Shown here one piece after another: positions 21,957 through 32,000 of a stretch of DNA of 64,000 nucleotides. The notes below the pieces were generated by a model. The model was not told where the DNA came from and ran no database searches. It worked only from the letters and a program-made list of their open reading frames with translations. Position 1 is the first letter of the stretch. Each line of letters starts with the position of its first letter. The DNA is from Venturia oleaginea (taxonomy: Eukaryota > Ascomycota > Dothideomycetes > Venturiales > Venturiaceae): positions 310,001-374,000 of the forward strand of contig JABMLP010000013.1 of the NCBI GenBank assembly GCA_013176395.1. The letters run 5' to 3'. Made by a program: the position numbers and the translations under genes.

Positions 21957-23788
21957 ACGTATTCCACCATCGGGTGGGTCAGTTTATGCCAAGACCAGCT
22001 GCTCCCTTATCAACACAATATGTCTCAACAACAAAACGCGCAATCATCTAACAGAGAAGGCAGAATCCAGCTTGCCCTTTCTGCCTACAATACCCACCAA
22101 TTCCGAAGCCTCCGGCGCGCTGCTGAGGCGTTTGATATACCTCCTTCAACATTAACTAGGCGATATAACGGAATTACGTATCGCCTAGATACTCGCAACG
22201 CCCGACACAAGCTCACTACGACTGAAGAGCAGACAATTGTCCAATACATCCTCGACCTCGATTCGCGAGGATTCGCGCCCCGGCTGTGTGAGGTAGCAGA
22301 TATGGCGGATAAACTACTGGGTGTACGCGGTGGAGAGCCAGTAGGGAAAAACTGGGCTGAGAGGTTCATAACGCGCTCAGATAAGCTCAATATGGCCTTC
22401 AATCGAGCTAAGGATAGGCAGAGGATACTACAGGAGGATCCAGAGATTATTGGCGCGTGGTTCAAGCTCGTTACAGACACCAAGGCAAAGTACGGTATCC
22501 ACGACGAGGATATGCACAACTTTGACGAGATTAGCTTCCAGATGGGCGTTATTGGGTCAATGAAGGTCGTCACAGCTTCTGAAAGACGTACACGGCCTAA
22601 TTTAATCCAGCCAAGCGATCGCGAGTGGGTTACAGTTATCCAGAGCATCTGCGCCGCTGAGTATGCGACCCCGCCATTCATTATCTACAAAGGACGCGTT
22701 CACATCTCTGCGTGGTATGAGGAGGCAGATATACCACGGAATTGGAAGCTCTCGGTCTCTGAGAAAGGCTGGACAAATAATGCGCTTGGTCTTGAGTGGT
22801 TGAAGCACTTTAACGCGTATACAAAGGCGCGGCAGGTGGGGGTATACAGGCTGCTTATTTTGGGCGGCCATGAGAGCCATCTCAGCCAGGATTTCAAGGA
22901 CTACTGCCTCGAAAACAAGATTATAACCCTCTGCATGCCATCGCACTCGTCGCATATACTCCAGCCCCTTGACGTGGTCTGCTTCTCGCCGTTGAAGCGC
23001 AAGTACTCCCAACGCGTCCGGGACTTGGCACGCCGACGCGTGTACCATATCAACAAGGAAGGCTTTCTCCCTGCCTTCAAAGACGCGTTTTTCGACGTGT
23101 TTACGAAAGAGAACTGTCAAAAGGCTTTTGAGGCAGTAGGGCTAGTCCCTATCGACGCGCAGGTGGTGTTGGATCGCCTTGAAGTACGGCTACGAACCCC
23201 GCCAGAAACCCGTCTCCCAGGCACGCCGTGGCAGTCCAAGACTCCAAGTAATACTTATGAATTTGGATCCCAATCCAAGCTCGTAAGCGAGTCTTTTACT
23301 CGGTCACCAGTTATTGCGCAGGCAGGCTTTTCCCAGCTTGTTAAGGGCGCTGAATTGATGCTACACCAAAACGCTCTGCTTGTTGCGCGTAACCGCGAGC
23401 TTGAAGAGCAATTAGCAGTAACAACGAACCGAAAATGGCGCAAAAGGAAGTGGATCCAGCAAGGTGGTACTATTGAGTATGGGACTGCAGCAGCGCAGGT
23501 AGCTGCAGAGGCGTCTATAGCGCCTCAGGGATCAAAGAAGGCTCGTGGTAGTGGTGGTCAAGAAACAGCCCGACCAATTCAACGGCGCTGTAGGAACTGC
23601 GGCGCAGCTGGGCATAATGCGCGAACTTGTAAAAAAGATATCAAGATATCTTCTGAATCAGATAGCAGCACGACGGACTTAGAATCTATTGTTGATAGCG
23701 ATTAAATTGAAGAGTCGTAACATAAGTTGGTCGTGCCAAGCCTTTTTGACCCGCTCGATGGGTTGACCCGCTCGATGGTGGAATACGT
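21957..23788 (+). mobile_element. Full-length Fot-like (pogo/Tc1-mariner) transposon
   Basis: The element is flanked by TA on both sides (21955-21956 and 23789-23790). The ends are inverted: ACGTATTCCACCATCGGGTG on the left and, on the minus strand, ACGTATTCCACCATCGAGCG on the right. Near the right end the sequence GACCCGCTCGATGG occurs twice in tandem. The 1832 bp length is typical of Fot1/Pot2-type elements. It contains one uninterrupted transposase gene. Confidence 0.93.
22020..23705 (+). CDS. Fot-like transposase, open frame but second catalytic Asp replaced
   Basis: The uninterrupted frame encodes 561 residues. The order is: Psq-type helix-turn-helix (about 10-55, SLRRAAEAFDIPPSTLTRRY), Tc5/CENP-B-type DNA-binding domain (about 65-135), DDE catalytic domain (about 165-345), a Lys/Arg-rich coiled region (about 455-480) and a C-terminal CCHC zinc knuckle (C524, C527, H532, C537). 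The family uses a D, D35D triad. D169 (HNFDE) and D318 (LQPLDVVCF) are present, but position 282 is Gly (GGC) in ILGGHESH, where the broken sister copy at 12854-14543 has GAC in LDGHESH. Spacing from 282 to 318 fits D35D exactly. The protein should still bind DNA but is predicted not to cut it. Confidence 0.92.
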   Translation: MSQQQNAQSSNREGRIQLALSAYNTHQFRSLRRAAEAFDIPPSTLTRRYNGITYRLDTRNARHKLTTTEEQTIVQYILDLDSRGFAPRLCEVADMADKLLGVRGGEPVGKNWAERFITRSDKLNMAFNRAKDRQRILQEDPEIIGAWFKLVTDTKAKYGIHDEDMHNFDEISFQMGVIGSMKVVTASERRTRPNLIQPSDREWVTVIQSICAAEYATPPFIIYKGRVHISAWYEEADIPRNWKLSVSEKGWTNNALGLEWLKHFNAYTKARQVGVYRLLILGGHESHLSQDFKDYCLENKIITLCMPSHSSHILQPLDVVCFSPLKRKYSQRVRDLARRRVYHINKEGFLPAFKDAFFDVFTKENCQKAFEAVGLVPIDAQVVLDRLEVRLRTPPETRLPGTPWQSKTPSNTYEFGSQSKLVSESFTRSPVIAQAGFSQLVKGAELMLHQNALLVARNRELEEQLAVTTNRKWRKRKWIQQGGTIEYGTAAAQVAAEASIAPQGSKKARGSGGQETARPIQRRCRNCGAAGHNARTCKKDIKISSESDSSTTDLESIVDSD

Positions 23789-23852
23789 TATACACTCCTT
23801 ATTTTCGTTCCGTAAATACCTAAAATTGGTAGTTCAAGGCCGCCCTAGTTAT

Positions 23853-24032
23853 TGTCACGGCGAGCCTTGAACCATACAGAATGAACTAAGATTTCATTTA
23901 CTCAGTGTGATGAGAGAATATCAGATAGAGAGTAAGTGACTACGGGGCGCGCGAGTTGATGTTCCTCTCGCCACAGTGTGGCTGCGACACGCTGTCATGT
24001 GACAAAGATGGCCACCATGCCATGCCGTCACA
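23853..24032. mobile_element. Candidate short solo LTR, decayed
   Basis: The segment begins TGTCACGGC and ends GCCGTCACA, inverted with one mismatch. Fungal Ty3/gypsy LTRs often begin TGTCACGG. The flanks are GTTAT (23848-23852) and GTTAG (24033-24037), a 4 of 5 match to a target duplication. It lacks coding sequence and is only 180 bp long. The evidence is weaker than for 21553-21826. Confidence 0.4.
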
Positions 24033-24213
24033 GTTAGCAATTAGTTTAATAGAAATACGAGAGCAAGGCTACGTATATATACTAGCTATTACAACGTTAT
24101 ACATTGCGATTACTAAAGGTTTAGTTGGGATTTTATCGAGTGCGATGCAGGGCTGAGTATACTAAAACTGATTTTCGTATTTTATCCGCACCGAGGCTAA
24201 TGGTCTGCTGTTA

Positions 24214-25319
24214 ACATTACTCACAAGCGAGTGACGCATACAAGCGAGTGACGTATAGAATCTTACATCTCATCTTCGCAACACCATAAATCAATCTTTG
24301 AGTAACATATTTAAATGAGCTAATATACAATAAATTATTGATATTTAGGGCATTCAGCAGCTGCATGATCGAAGCCTTTACAGAAAAAACAGCTCGGTAA
24401 CCCGTACCTTTCCTCTCGAGATCCAGCCCTCGATGCCTCTGCCTCCACTTGTATTTTATTAGCTGTAGGCCGAAATAACAAGTTCTGCGCCTCAGTAATT
24501 GTAAGAGAGGGGTTTTATAGATCTAAGCTCTTCGTACCTGTGCTTTTCTCTTCCTCTTCTCGTTCATCGTCCGTAACTTCTCGTTCTCACTTGCAAGAAG
24601 AACAGCGCTGTGCATAGCTACGCGTATTGATCGCTTCAATAGCTGTAATCCACTCGCGATCGCCAGGTTGTAATTGAGGAGGTTTACCACGTCGATCTGA
24701 CGAGGTAATAACACGCGAAGTACCTGCAACTCCTATTGCAAAGCCAGTTTCGTCGAAGTTATAGATGTCCTCATCTACGATGCCGTATCTCTGAATTGTA
24801 TTGCATACGAGTCGAAACCAGTTTTGAACAACGTCCGGATCTTCGCATTGAGCTCTTTGGTAGTCGTATTTACGTGTATACTTGGCTTGTAAGGTCGGTT
24901 GGCGCTTGACAAAGTTGCGAGGCCAGTTGACACCGATTGAGCCTTCAGAACCGACGCGTTGCTGAAGCAATAATCTAGCTGCATCACGTAATGCAGAGAT
25001 TGTAGGAGGATAACCACGTTCGTCCATTGAAATAATCCATTGTAGAAGGGCTTCTTCTTCTGTGGGAGTAAGCTTAGGATTATTTGCACGCGAATCTACG
25101 CGTGCAACGCGTCCCTTGAGGCGGTGTTCGAGATTGCTTGGAGGTACATTATATGATAATGCAGCTTGACGAATGCTTGAAAATTGACCTTTCCGGTAGG
25201 CTTGAAGAGCGAGAAGTCATCGCCCTTCTTGTTGGGCTTTAGAAGTCATGATGTTGTAGTGTAGAGCCTTGGAAAGATGAGATGTAAGATTCTATGCGTC
25301 ACTCGCTTGCGAGTAACGT
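24214..25319 (-). mobile_element. Non-autonomous Tc1/mariner (pogo/Fot-type) element, copy 2
   Basis: This is the near-identical second copy of 1072-2194. TA dinucleotides flank it at 24212-24213 and 25320-25321. Differences seen by eye are one base in the left terminus (ACATTACTC here), CTTTGAGTAACA in place of CTTTCCGTAACA in the interior, and loss of one of the two ACAAGCGAGTGACG-like subrepeats at the right end, which makes it 1106 bp instead of 1123. Confidence 0.9.
24335..25249 (-). pseudogene. Broken pogo/Fot transposase inside copy 2
   Basis: It has the same reading frames and the same defects as 1193-2107: TGA at codon 11, the same internal deletion of the DDE core after REWITAIEA, the same frame change and later stops, and the same terminal CCHC knuckle. 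The translated segments I compared are identical between the two copies. Confidence 0.85.
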
Positions 25320-25321
25320 TA

Positions 25322-26425
25322 CGGATACTGTCACGTGGACATATATTCAATGGTAGTCGGTTGTATTTGACTGCATTCATATGCATTCAAATACGCCACC
25401 AGTCTGTTTCTTTATGATTGGTTGAATTTCACACAAGATCCATAGGGATCACATGTTGGCGCCATGAGCGATCCATAGAGATCACGTGTTGGCGCAACGC
25501 CCAGGTCATGAGCAATGAGCGAGACTAATGATCACATGTTGGCTCATGCATTAGGCTCTGAGCCTTATGGGGGGATTTCCTATATAAGGGACGAGACTCT
25601 GCTCCCTCAGTGTCTCGTATCTTCACTCTCTCGTTACTTCGCTATTGCTTTTAGTTACTTAGCACAATTCACGACTCTTATATCTTGCAAGCTTCGCTTC
25701 ACTTGTTTGATACAATATTGTCGCCCCGGACCACTTTAACTCTACTGTACGGATTAGCCAAATCCAGCTAGATTACTTTGAGTCATAGCCTCTGCGTAAC
25801 ATCTGCCGTATCAAGGCCTACTTCCGCTTATTATTTTCCTCTCCAGATCAAGTTTTGGGCTCAACGAACAGGAGACGGAACATATCTGTAGGGTGGTGTG
25901 AGGACCAGACGAAGGAGAAGATGGTAGCTATAATACCTTCGATACCGACGAGACTATACAGCAGGCAGCGATTGGCTTCCAATGGTTAAACCTTTACACC
26001 TCCTAATGGCAGCACCAAGCGATCTGTATCAAGCGAGATCGAGATTAACGACTAGCAGGCGCTTAAGTGGTTTATCTGATAAAAACCTTCCAGCTCTAAC
26101 TATAGGGTAGCCCCGTAAGATAATTAAAATTTATGACGCCTTATCACGACACCGAAGTCCCGAGAAAGAGCTATTTATTCGTCCAGGCACCACCGAGGTT
26201 ATCTCTGTCTCGCGGCATATCCGAGGCGATTCCGAATCAGAAGAGGAATACCAGCTCCGTCTAATTGCGCGACGAGTCTCTCGCTCCCCCACGGCTTCCG
26301 AAAAGCGACGGGCAGCAATCATCGCTTTGACCATCGTCGATATCTCGTCAGCAGGGTTTTATCCGCACTCAAAAGATCTCACTATCCTGAACCTCCTTTT
26401 GAACCTCAACTTACGACAATCCAGC
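25322..26425. other. Repeat-derived region with LTR-like promoter segment
   Basis: GATCACATGTTGGC or a close variant occurs three times (near 25448, 25481 and 25531). It is followed by CCTATATAAGGGACGAGACT and a pyrimidine-rich stretch, an arrangement like the U3/TATA/R part of an LTR. I could not find matching ends or a target duplication. From about 26113 a frame stays open on the plus strand (KIYDALSRHRSPEKELFIRP, VSVSRHIRGD-like) into the following pseudogene. That segment has protein-like composition but I do not recognise it. Confidence 0.3.
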
Positions 26426-27182
26426 ATGTCCACTTCAACACGCCGCGGTCTCATCATCGGAAACTCAAAAATAACCTCACCCACTCTCTCACACGAAATC
26501 TTCACGAAATGGTATGACCAAGTACACTTCCCAGATACTTTCAAAGTCTCCTAAAGCTTTGAGGGGACGGGTATCATATCCGCATTCCGGTACTACTCCA
26601 CATCGCCTCAAACCGCAAAGAAGCCCTATCTAGCAATCTGCCCACTCGAAGATCTTGGATACCTGGAGACGAAGGAATTCTGGACCACACCCCTGACATC
26701 CGAGATATTGGACGAGGCTGCAGGTAAAAAGGATACGAATTGTTTTGAGTTGGCGGAGTTTGATTTGATACCTTACGAATTGCTGAAAGTGGCAGAATTG
26801 GACATGGCTGCGAAAGGTACATCTCTGCAACTCATTCCATTCCTTCCTAAAATCCAACCACAGCCCGCTAATGACAGCAGGGCCAGCGCCAGTCTTGATA
26901 ATGCTCCGATTCGCGACACCGGGCTCTGATGTCGACAATCTCCCTTTCCTGTCCGTTCGGGATGGCATTAGGAGAACGAGACTTTATAGAACGCATTGGA
27001 CGGAGAAGAATAGTATACCGCAGCAACGCGAACCACCTATTGTTCCTGAGTATATGGCTTTACTTGAGGTTGAATCGGAACTGATGGCTGAAGCGTTTGA
27101 GGCTTCGAAAGATACATTTCAGGCGGAGGTGAGTAGCTTTAGGTTGGAGGGCGCTTTTGGGAAGACGGATGTTTTGTATTAA
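26426..27182 (+). pseudogene. EthD-like (dimeric alpha-beta barrel) protein gene with premature stop
   Basis: The frame from the ATG at 26426 (MSTSTRRGLIIGNSKITSPT) runs to a TAA at 26552-26554. It continues in the same frame with FEGTGIISAFRYYSTSPQTA and FWTTPLTSEILDEAAGKK. A good intron (26819-26882, GTACAT...CAGCAG with CTAATGAC branch site) joins MAAKG to PAPVLIMLRFATPGSD in frame, and the sequence ends FRLEGAFGKTDVLY at 27182. The two-module layout with WYDQVHFPDTF and SAFRYYST resembles fungal EthD-domain proteins of unknown substrate. The single nonsense codon early in the protein is the only disruption I see, so a sequencing error or an upstream non-canonical exon cannot be excluded. 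Confidence 0.55.
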
Positions 27183-28139
27183 AAGAGGGAAGGATCATGT
27201 ACTCTTGATCTTGTGTGATAGTTGGTTGTCCTTGTCCTGTTCTCTTCGCGAAGGTGTAGATATTGAGTATCCAGTGATCAAGGAGACTTATGTGGGCTTC
27301 ACCACCTCCTCTCATCTCCAGGAGACCCACTCATGAAAATTCTCATAATCCCATCCCCTGACGCTTCTCCTACCTCTTACATTTCCTTTTCCCACCCACA
27401 AATAACAACAAACTTGTCATGACCATATTCTCACTATGTTTACAACAAATAATCAATCCCCACACAGACCCTCACTACTACAATCGAGAAAAAGAAATGC
27501 AGAAAACGGTCATAGACTTCAACTTTCCCTTCTAGCTAGAAGGAGATATTCCAAATCCAACCTAGCACCAACCCCAAAGCTCACTTCTCTCAATCCTAGT
27601 TAGCATTGCGACTTCATAAACGACGAAACGGAGACTGCAAATCTCGGTTTACTAGAGCGCTCACATCCCATAATTGTAGTTCTTTGCCTCCCCAGGTCTC
27701 TCTCCACACCTACACTAATCATCAAGTCCACAGACAATCCCACATCGTCCTCCGCACTGGTTCAGTAGATAGTTCAATCTTCATCATTGAGTGCGAAAGG
27801 TGGGTTTGGCTTTTCCATTGTCGTGCTGGTGGGACTGGGATTGGGAGGTTTGGGGTGCCGTCTTGTGAGAGTGGGAAGGGACAGGTGGAGATGTGAGGGA
27901 GTATCCTTAGTTGGAGTCTTAATGTTGTTGTTGGTTAATGGGTTGATTGATCGGTTGATTGATATGACGGCCGTAGAATGAAAGGGGAAGAAAGGCGTGA
28001 TTCGATTAGACGAGTTTTTGAGATGGATAAGGAAGGAGGGAAGAAGAATATAAAGAGGGTGGCAAGGAGCGAGCACAGAGAGAAAAAGGTCCAAGCAATA
28101 ACTTTGAGCTTTTACTCTCTAGGTACAAGAAGAGCGCCT
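27183..28139. other. Intergenic, no supported gene
   Basis: Only short frames with no domain-like content are seen. The right part is the 3' region of the minus-strand POP1 gene. Confidence 0.5.
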
Positions 28140-30864
28140 TCAAACAAGTTCCCATCGTGCTAACCTGCCAACACTTTGTCCTGCATCTCTGACAATACAA
28201 AGATACTGCTCTTTTCCCATTCCTTCCTCCTGATCAGGCAAAATTTTGGTCACTAACAAGGAGCCAATTCCTATCCCTCTACCTTCACCTAGATTGAAAT
28301 TGCCCGTCGTCACGAAACCAATGAGGTCATCTTCGTCGGGCACAATAGGATACTCCGCATTGCCCGGCTGTGTAGGGCCAGCCAAAATAGAGGCAGCGAG
28401 ATAAGCACGTTGCATGGCTGGCGTAGCGCCTTCGGGAGCATGATGAGAGAAACGTGGGCCCTTGTCATTTTTTGCCTTTTTGGCGGCTGGGAGTTGAGAG
28501 AGCCATTTTGAGCGGAGAGAAGTATCGATGGTTGGGAGGCGGTAAATGCGAGCGCAGGTTTGTGGGACACCGCGTGAGACCATGGTGAGTTTGACTGTGA
28601 TAAGAGAGTTCGTGGGTGGATTTGAAGTCGTGGAGGTGCTTTTACCAGTGAAGAGCTTCATGGCGATGGAAAGCGGTAAATGCTCCATTAGTAGGACTGA
28701 CTGTTCTTTGGCTGGGACAGACGCATCGCCTTCTTCGTTGGCTTCGGTATCGACTACCGGCGCATCTGGAAGCTCGATGTCCTCGGAAGTAGTTGACGGC
28801 TTGTCGACCCTCCGCAACAAGCGCTGCCAGTCGCACGCCCAACCCATACCAATCTCGCCCTTCCTATCATTTCCCAAACTGAGGCTGTCAAACTCAGTAC
28901 GTCGTCCTTTCGGCCGTCGTAACCAATCAGCTTTTCGTTGAGCCTGTTCTTGAGCCTCCCACTCATCTCCACTCTTTAAACCCGGATAATCTGCAGGATA
29001 CCAAGGTGTTCCAGACTCGAAAGCAATCTGTCTCTTCTCTTTCACTCCACCAAATTTGACGTTTCCACCACTCGATAGTGGGTAGTACATGATGGACCTC
29101 CATACAGGGTCAACGCACTTCCATGGCAGCAGTATTGTCCAGGTCCCCGAACTACTTGTTGTGCTTCTCGAGCAGTAAACAAGAACAGGTATTTTTGGAT
29201 CGGTCGAACGAGGCTCAGGAACATCGCCAGGAAGTGCCAAAGCTTTCCTCCTGTTGATGGACTTTTGAGATGGGAGAGATCTGCTTGCTCTGAGGCGGCT
29301 GTTTCTATCGAACAGTCTAGCTGGCACGGCTGGGGTATCAAGTGGCCAATTGGCAAGTATCTGAATTCCTTTTCTTGGATCGCTCTCTTCCGGTGCGAGC
29401 GTTCGTGGTGGGTATCTCAGCCTTGGGTCACTGGCTTCAAATGCTATGACAGCGCCTTTTGGCAGCGCAGATGGAGGATGCGCAGAAATAGTAGACCATG
29501 CATCTTTTAGAATGTTCTGCCCGTCGCTGCCTTCAACGTCCATTACTACAGGCCGTAGTATCGCCGCCAGCGTTTCTGATGCATTTGGTCCTGTGATTTC
29601 GATGCTGCCAATTTCGAATCTAAGATCTTCGACCGTCACAGATGGCTTTTGGATCTTGCCCAGTCTCACGACTTGTTCCCAGAGCTGCAAGAACCCAGCC
29701 GGATGGACTCGTATGAATACTTTCCGTCTGGGCACCTTCTTATTCGAGTTTGTGGTATCTTTGGATAGTTGTGTCGCGATGCCGGCCGTCTCTTCTGCAT
29801 ACCACACAACCGTAGCAGGCGCAATACCATTGGCAGGATATGTCTGCCTTTCGTAGAGCCATCCTTCCCATGCTCTCGTGCCTCGTCGCCATTTCGATCC
29901 TGCTTTCGACCATATTCCCTCGGGATCTCCACCGGCGCCGACACCGAGGGCCTTCAGCAATCCCTCAATGCTCTTTTCAGGACCTTCCAAGCTTACAGTA
30001 GCCATGTAGCTCATGTCCCATGCAATTACCCCTCTTTGTGTACTGAGCCGATGTATGCTTCTGTAATTTTTGATGGTAGGCGTCAACGGCAGGGCAAATC
30101 TCCACAGCGGCTCTTTCGGAGGGGTCATGGTTGCTCTTTTGGCGTGGAACATATGGGTAGGAAGCCATGTTTTGTGTATTTGACGCTTTCGGAATTTGGC
30201 AGGAGGGAGAGGAGGATCCTTGAGTTTGCTCGTCTTGACTTTGGCTTTGCGGAATGGCACAACAGTAGGCGCAAAAATGTTGGGTTCTGCTGACTCGGCG
30301 GTTTTCTGAACTGTTTCTGGAACTACTGTGACCTCGTTTTCCATCTCATTTTTCGCATCCTTCTTCTCTTGACTTCTTCTCTTGCTTTTGGAGCTCAGAT
30401 TCTGTAATCTTTTGACCGTCTCTAAGCGCAGTCTCTGATGTCCAGATGGTTTCCTTCGTCGAGCTGAAATGGTTGGTGTGTTATCTTCCACCATCTAGAC
30501 ATGTTCAGCAAAATGGCTCCAGAATAGCGAGTACGCATACCTCTCTCTTCGCCCTCTTCTGCAGTCTCTTGGGCACCTTGCGCACATTGTGGCTCGCAGT
30601 CCTCCGGCGTAACTCTTTCGGCACTTCCTGAAAGGCTCTTGTTGTCAAGCCATGCTTCGATTTCTTGATGCCGTCTTCCAAGGCCTTGATCTCGAATTCT
30701 CTGGCTTTGACAAAGGCATCAACGTTGAGCTCAGCATTGCTGAATGCCTTTTCTGATGTCTGCGAAGTGATTTTGCGGGCATCCCATATTTTAGATCGCT
30801 TGCTATTGCCGTAATTGGCACTGTTATGCTTCCGTTTGGTGTTCGAGGGCGCTGCATTAGACAT
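28140..30864 (-). CDS. pop1: Ribonuclease P/MRP protein subunit POP1
   Basis: The coding sequence is the complement of 28140-30494 joined to 30541-30864, 892 residues. The 46 bp intron (GTATGC...TCTAG) falls between AKRE and MVEDNTPT, keeping the conserved block RRTASHNVRKVPKRLQKRAK followed by NTPTISARRRKPSGHQRLRL intact. POP1 is the largest protein of RNase P and RNase MRP, which process pre-tRNA 5' ends and pre-rRNA in the nucleus and nucleolus. Other family blocks are WLPTHMFHAKRATM, RSIHRLSTQRGVIAWDMSYM (POP1 domain), PRRKVFIRVHPAGFLQLWEQ, a POPLD-like segment (IPVLVYCSRS to WYPADYPG) and the C-terminal GFVTTGNFNLGEGRGIGIGS. The start at 30864 (MSNAAPSNTKRK) is preferred over the ATG 26 codons upstream. 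Confidence 0.93.
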
Positions 30865-31325
30865 TGTTGTTGTGGTATCAATCACAACTTGAACGAATCC
30901 ATAGCTCGTCGCCGCGAGGTCAAGTGATGGCGCGTCCAGCAATGATATCCATCTCCCACGACGATTGATTCGCCGAATCCTTTCCTCCGACCTCGTCCCA
31001 CATCACTCACTACATCTCCCAAATTGTCCCATGCAGCCGTCTGAACTCCCTTTGCACTGTTGGAGAGCCAGGCGGTAAACCAACTTCATGTTCAGGCCCA
31101 CCTTTTCTAACGTTAACAGGAACAAGCTCGCAGGAGCCATCGACAGGCATGCAACGTTAAGGGATTGAGATATTTCTTCTACCCGTCACTACCAAACTGT
31201 CAATCCAATTCTCTCATTTAATTCCTGTGTGAAAAGAAATATAGTTCCGTGTTTCGCACTGAGAATCTTACTGAGTATTCCACCTGTCTTCCACCCTCTG
31301 AGTTGCCATCAGATATATTTTCAAA
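30865..31325. promoter_or_regulatory. Shared upstream region of POP1 and the secreted protein gene
   Basis: The two genes diverge, so this 461 bp interval contains both promoters. No specific site was identified. Confidence 0.4.
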
Positions 31326-31964
31326 ATGAAAACTCTCACTTCTGCCCTCCTCTTTCTATCTCCTTTGGCTGCATTCGCTGCTGCCGATCCTGGAATCACC
31401 ATACAGAGCTTTTGCCCATTCACCGTCTATTTTACACAGGATGTCACAAACGGGGCACTCGGTCTTGTTACACGCTTGGAACAGGGTCAAAGTTACAGAT
31501 ACTCCCCGGAAATAGACAAGCCAACCTCAATGAAGTTCTCCAAAGACTGGAAGCATGAATGGGGTTACGAACCAGGGATAAAACTTGAAAGCGGGATTCC
31601 TATCACACAATTCGAGTACAACTGGGAGCGAAATCACGACAATGGCGGGTGGTACATCCATTACAACTGGTCTAGAATGGACTGCGAGGGACACCAAGAG
31701 AACCAACTGCCATGCCCCTTTACAGAATTCGGCATGGTAGCAGAGCGCCCGAAATGCCCACATTTCGAGTGCAAGCCGGGAGACCATGAATGTGCAGACT
31801 GCTATCAGCACTTCAACGACGATGTTAACGTTGGCTGCTATCTAGACTCACTACCCACTAGCGACATATTTCTTACCCTCTGCAACCACTCCCGCCCGGG
31901 CGCCAAATTCCGCCCAGCCACCCATGATGACGACCAGCCGGCCAACCCGACTCAATCCAACTGA
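31326..31964 (+). CDS. Small secreted Cys-rich protein, possibly BYS1/thaumatin-like
   Basis: The single-exon frame encodes 212 residues with a clear signal peptide (MKTLTSALLFLSPLAAFAAA, cleavage likely near residue 19-20). The mature start GITIQSFCPFTVYFTQDV resembles the opening of BYS1-type small secreted proteins, in which a Cys-Pro/Gly-Phe-Pro-Val-Tyr block follows the first strand. Nine cysteines are present, most of them in the second half (CPHFECKPGDHECADCYQHF). The Cys count and context do not match a full thaumatin. Secreted proteins of this size can be effectors in plant-associated fungi, but nothing here proves that role. A 47-copy CGACA array begins 37 bp after the stop. Confidence 0.7.
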   Translation: MKTLTSALLFLSPLAAFAAADPGITIQSFCPFTVYFTQDVTNGALGLVTRLEQGQSYRYSPEIDKPTSMKFSKDWKHEWGYEPGIKLESGIPITQFEYNWERNHDNGGWYIHYNWSRMDCEGHQENQLPCPFTEFGMVAERPKCPHFECKPGDHECADCYQHFNDDVNVGCYLDSLPTSDIFLTLCNHSRPGAKFRPATHDDDQPANPTQSN

Positions 31965-32000
31965 GCCTTCAACCTCACGTCACTTTCACTTTCGCGAGGA

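Noticed and set aside
22085..23120. Long minus-strand frames within the Fot-like element
   Set aside because: They mirror the transposase gene, and the same mirrored frames recur in the broken copy at 13071-13514.
1..25400. Repeat-induced point mutation as the cause of the broken transposons
   Set aside because: The two copies at 1072 and 24214 are almost identical, and the pair at 12791 and 21957 differ by mixed changes and indels, not by dense C-to-T changes. RIP is therefore not evident here.
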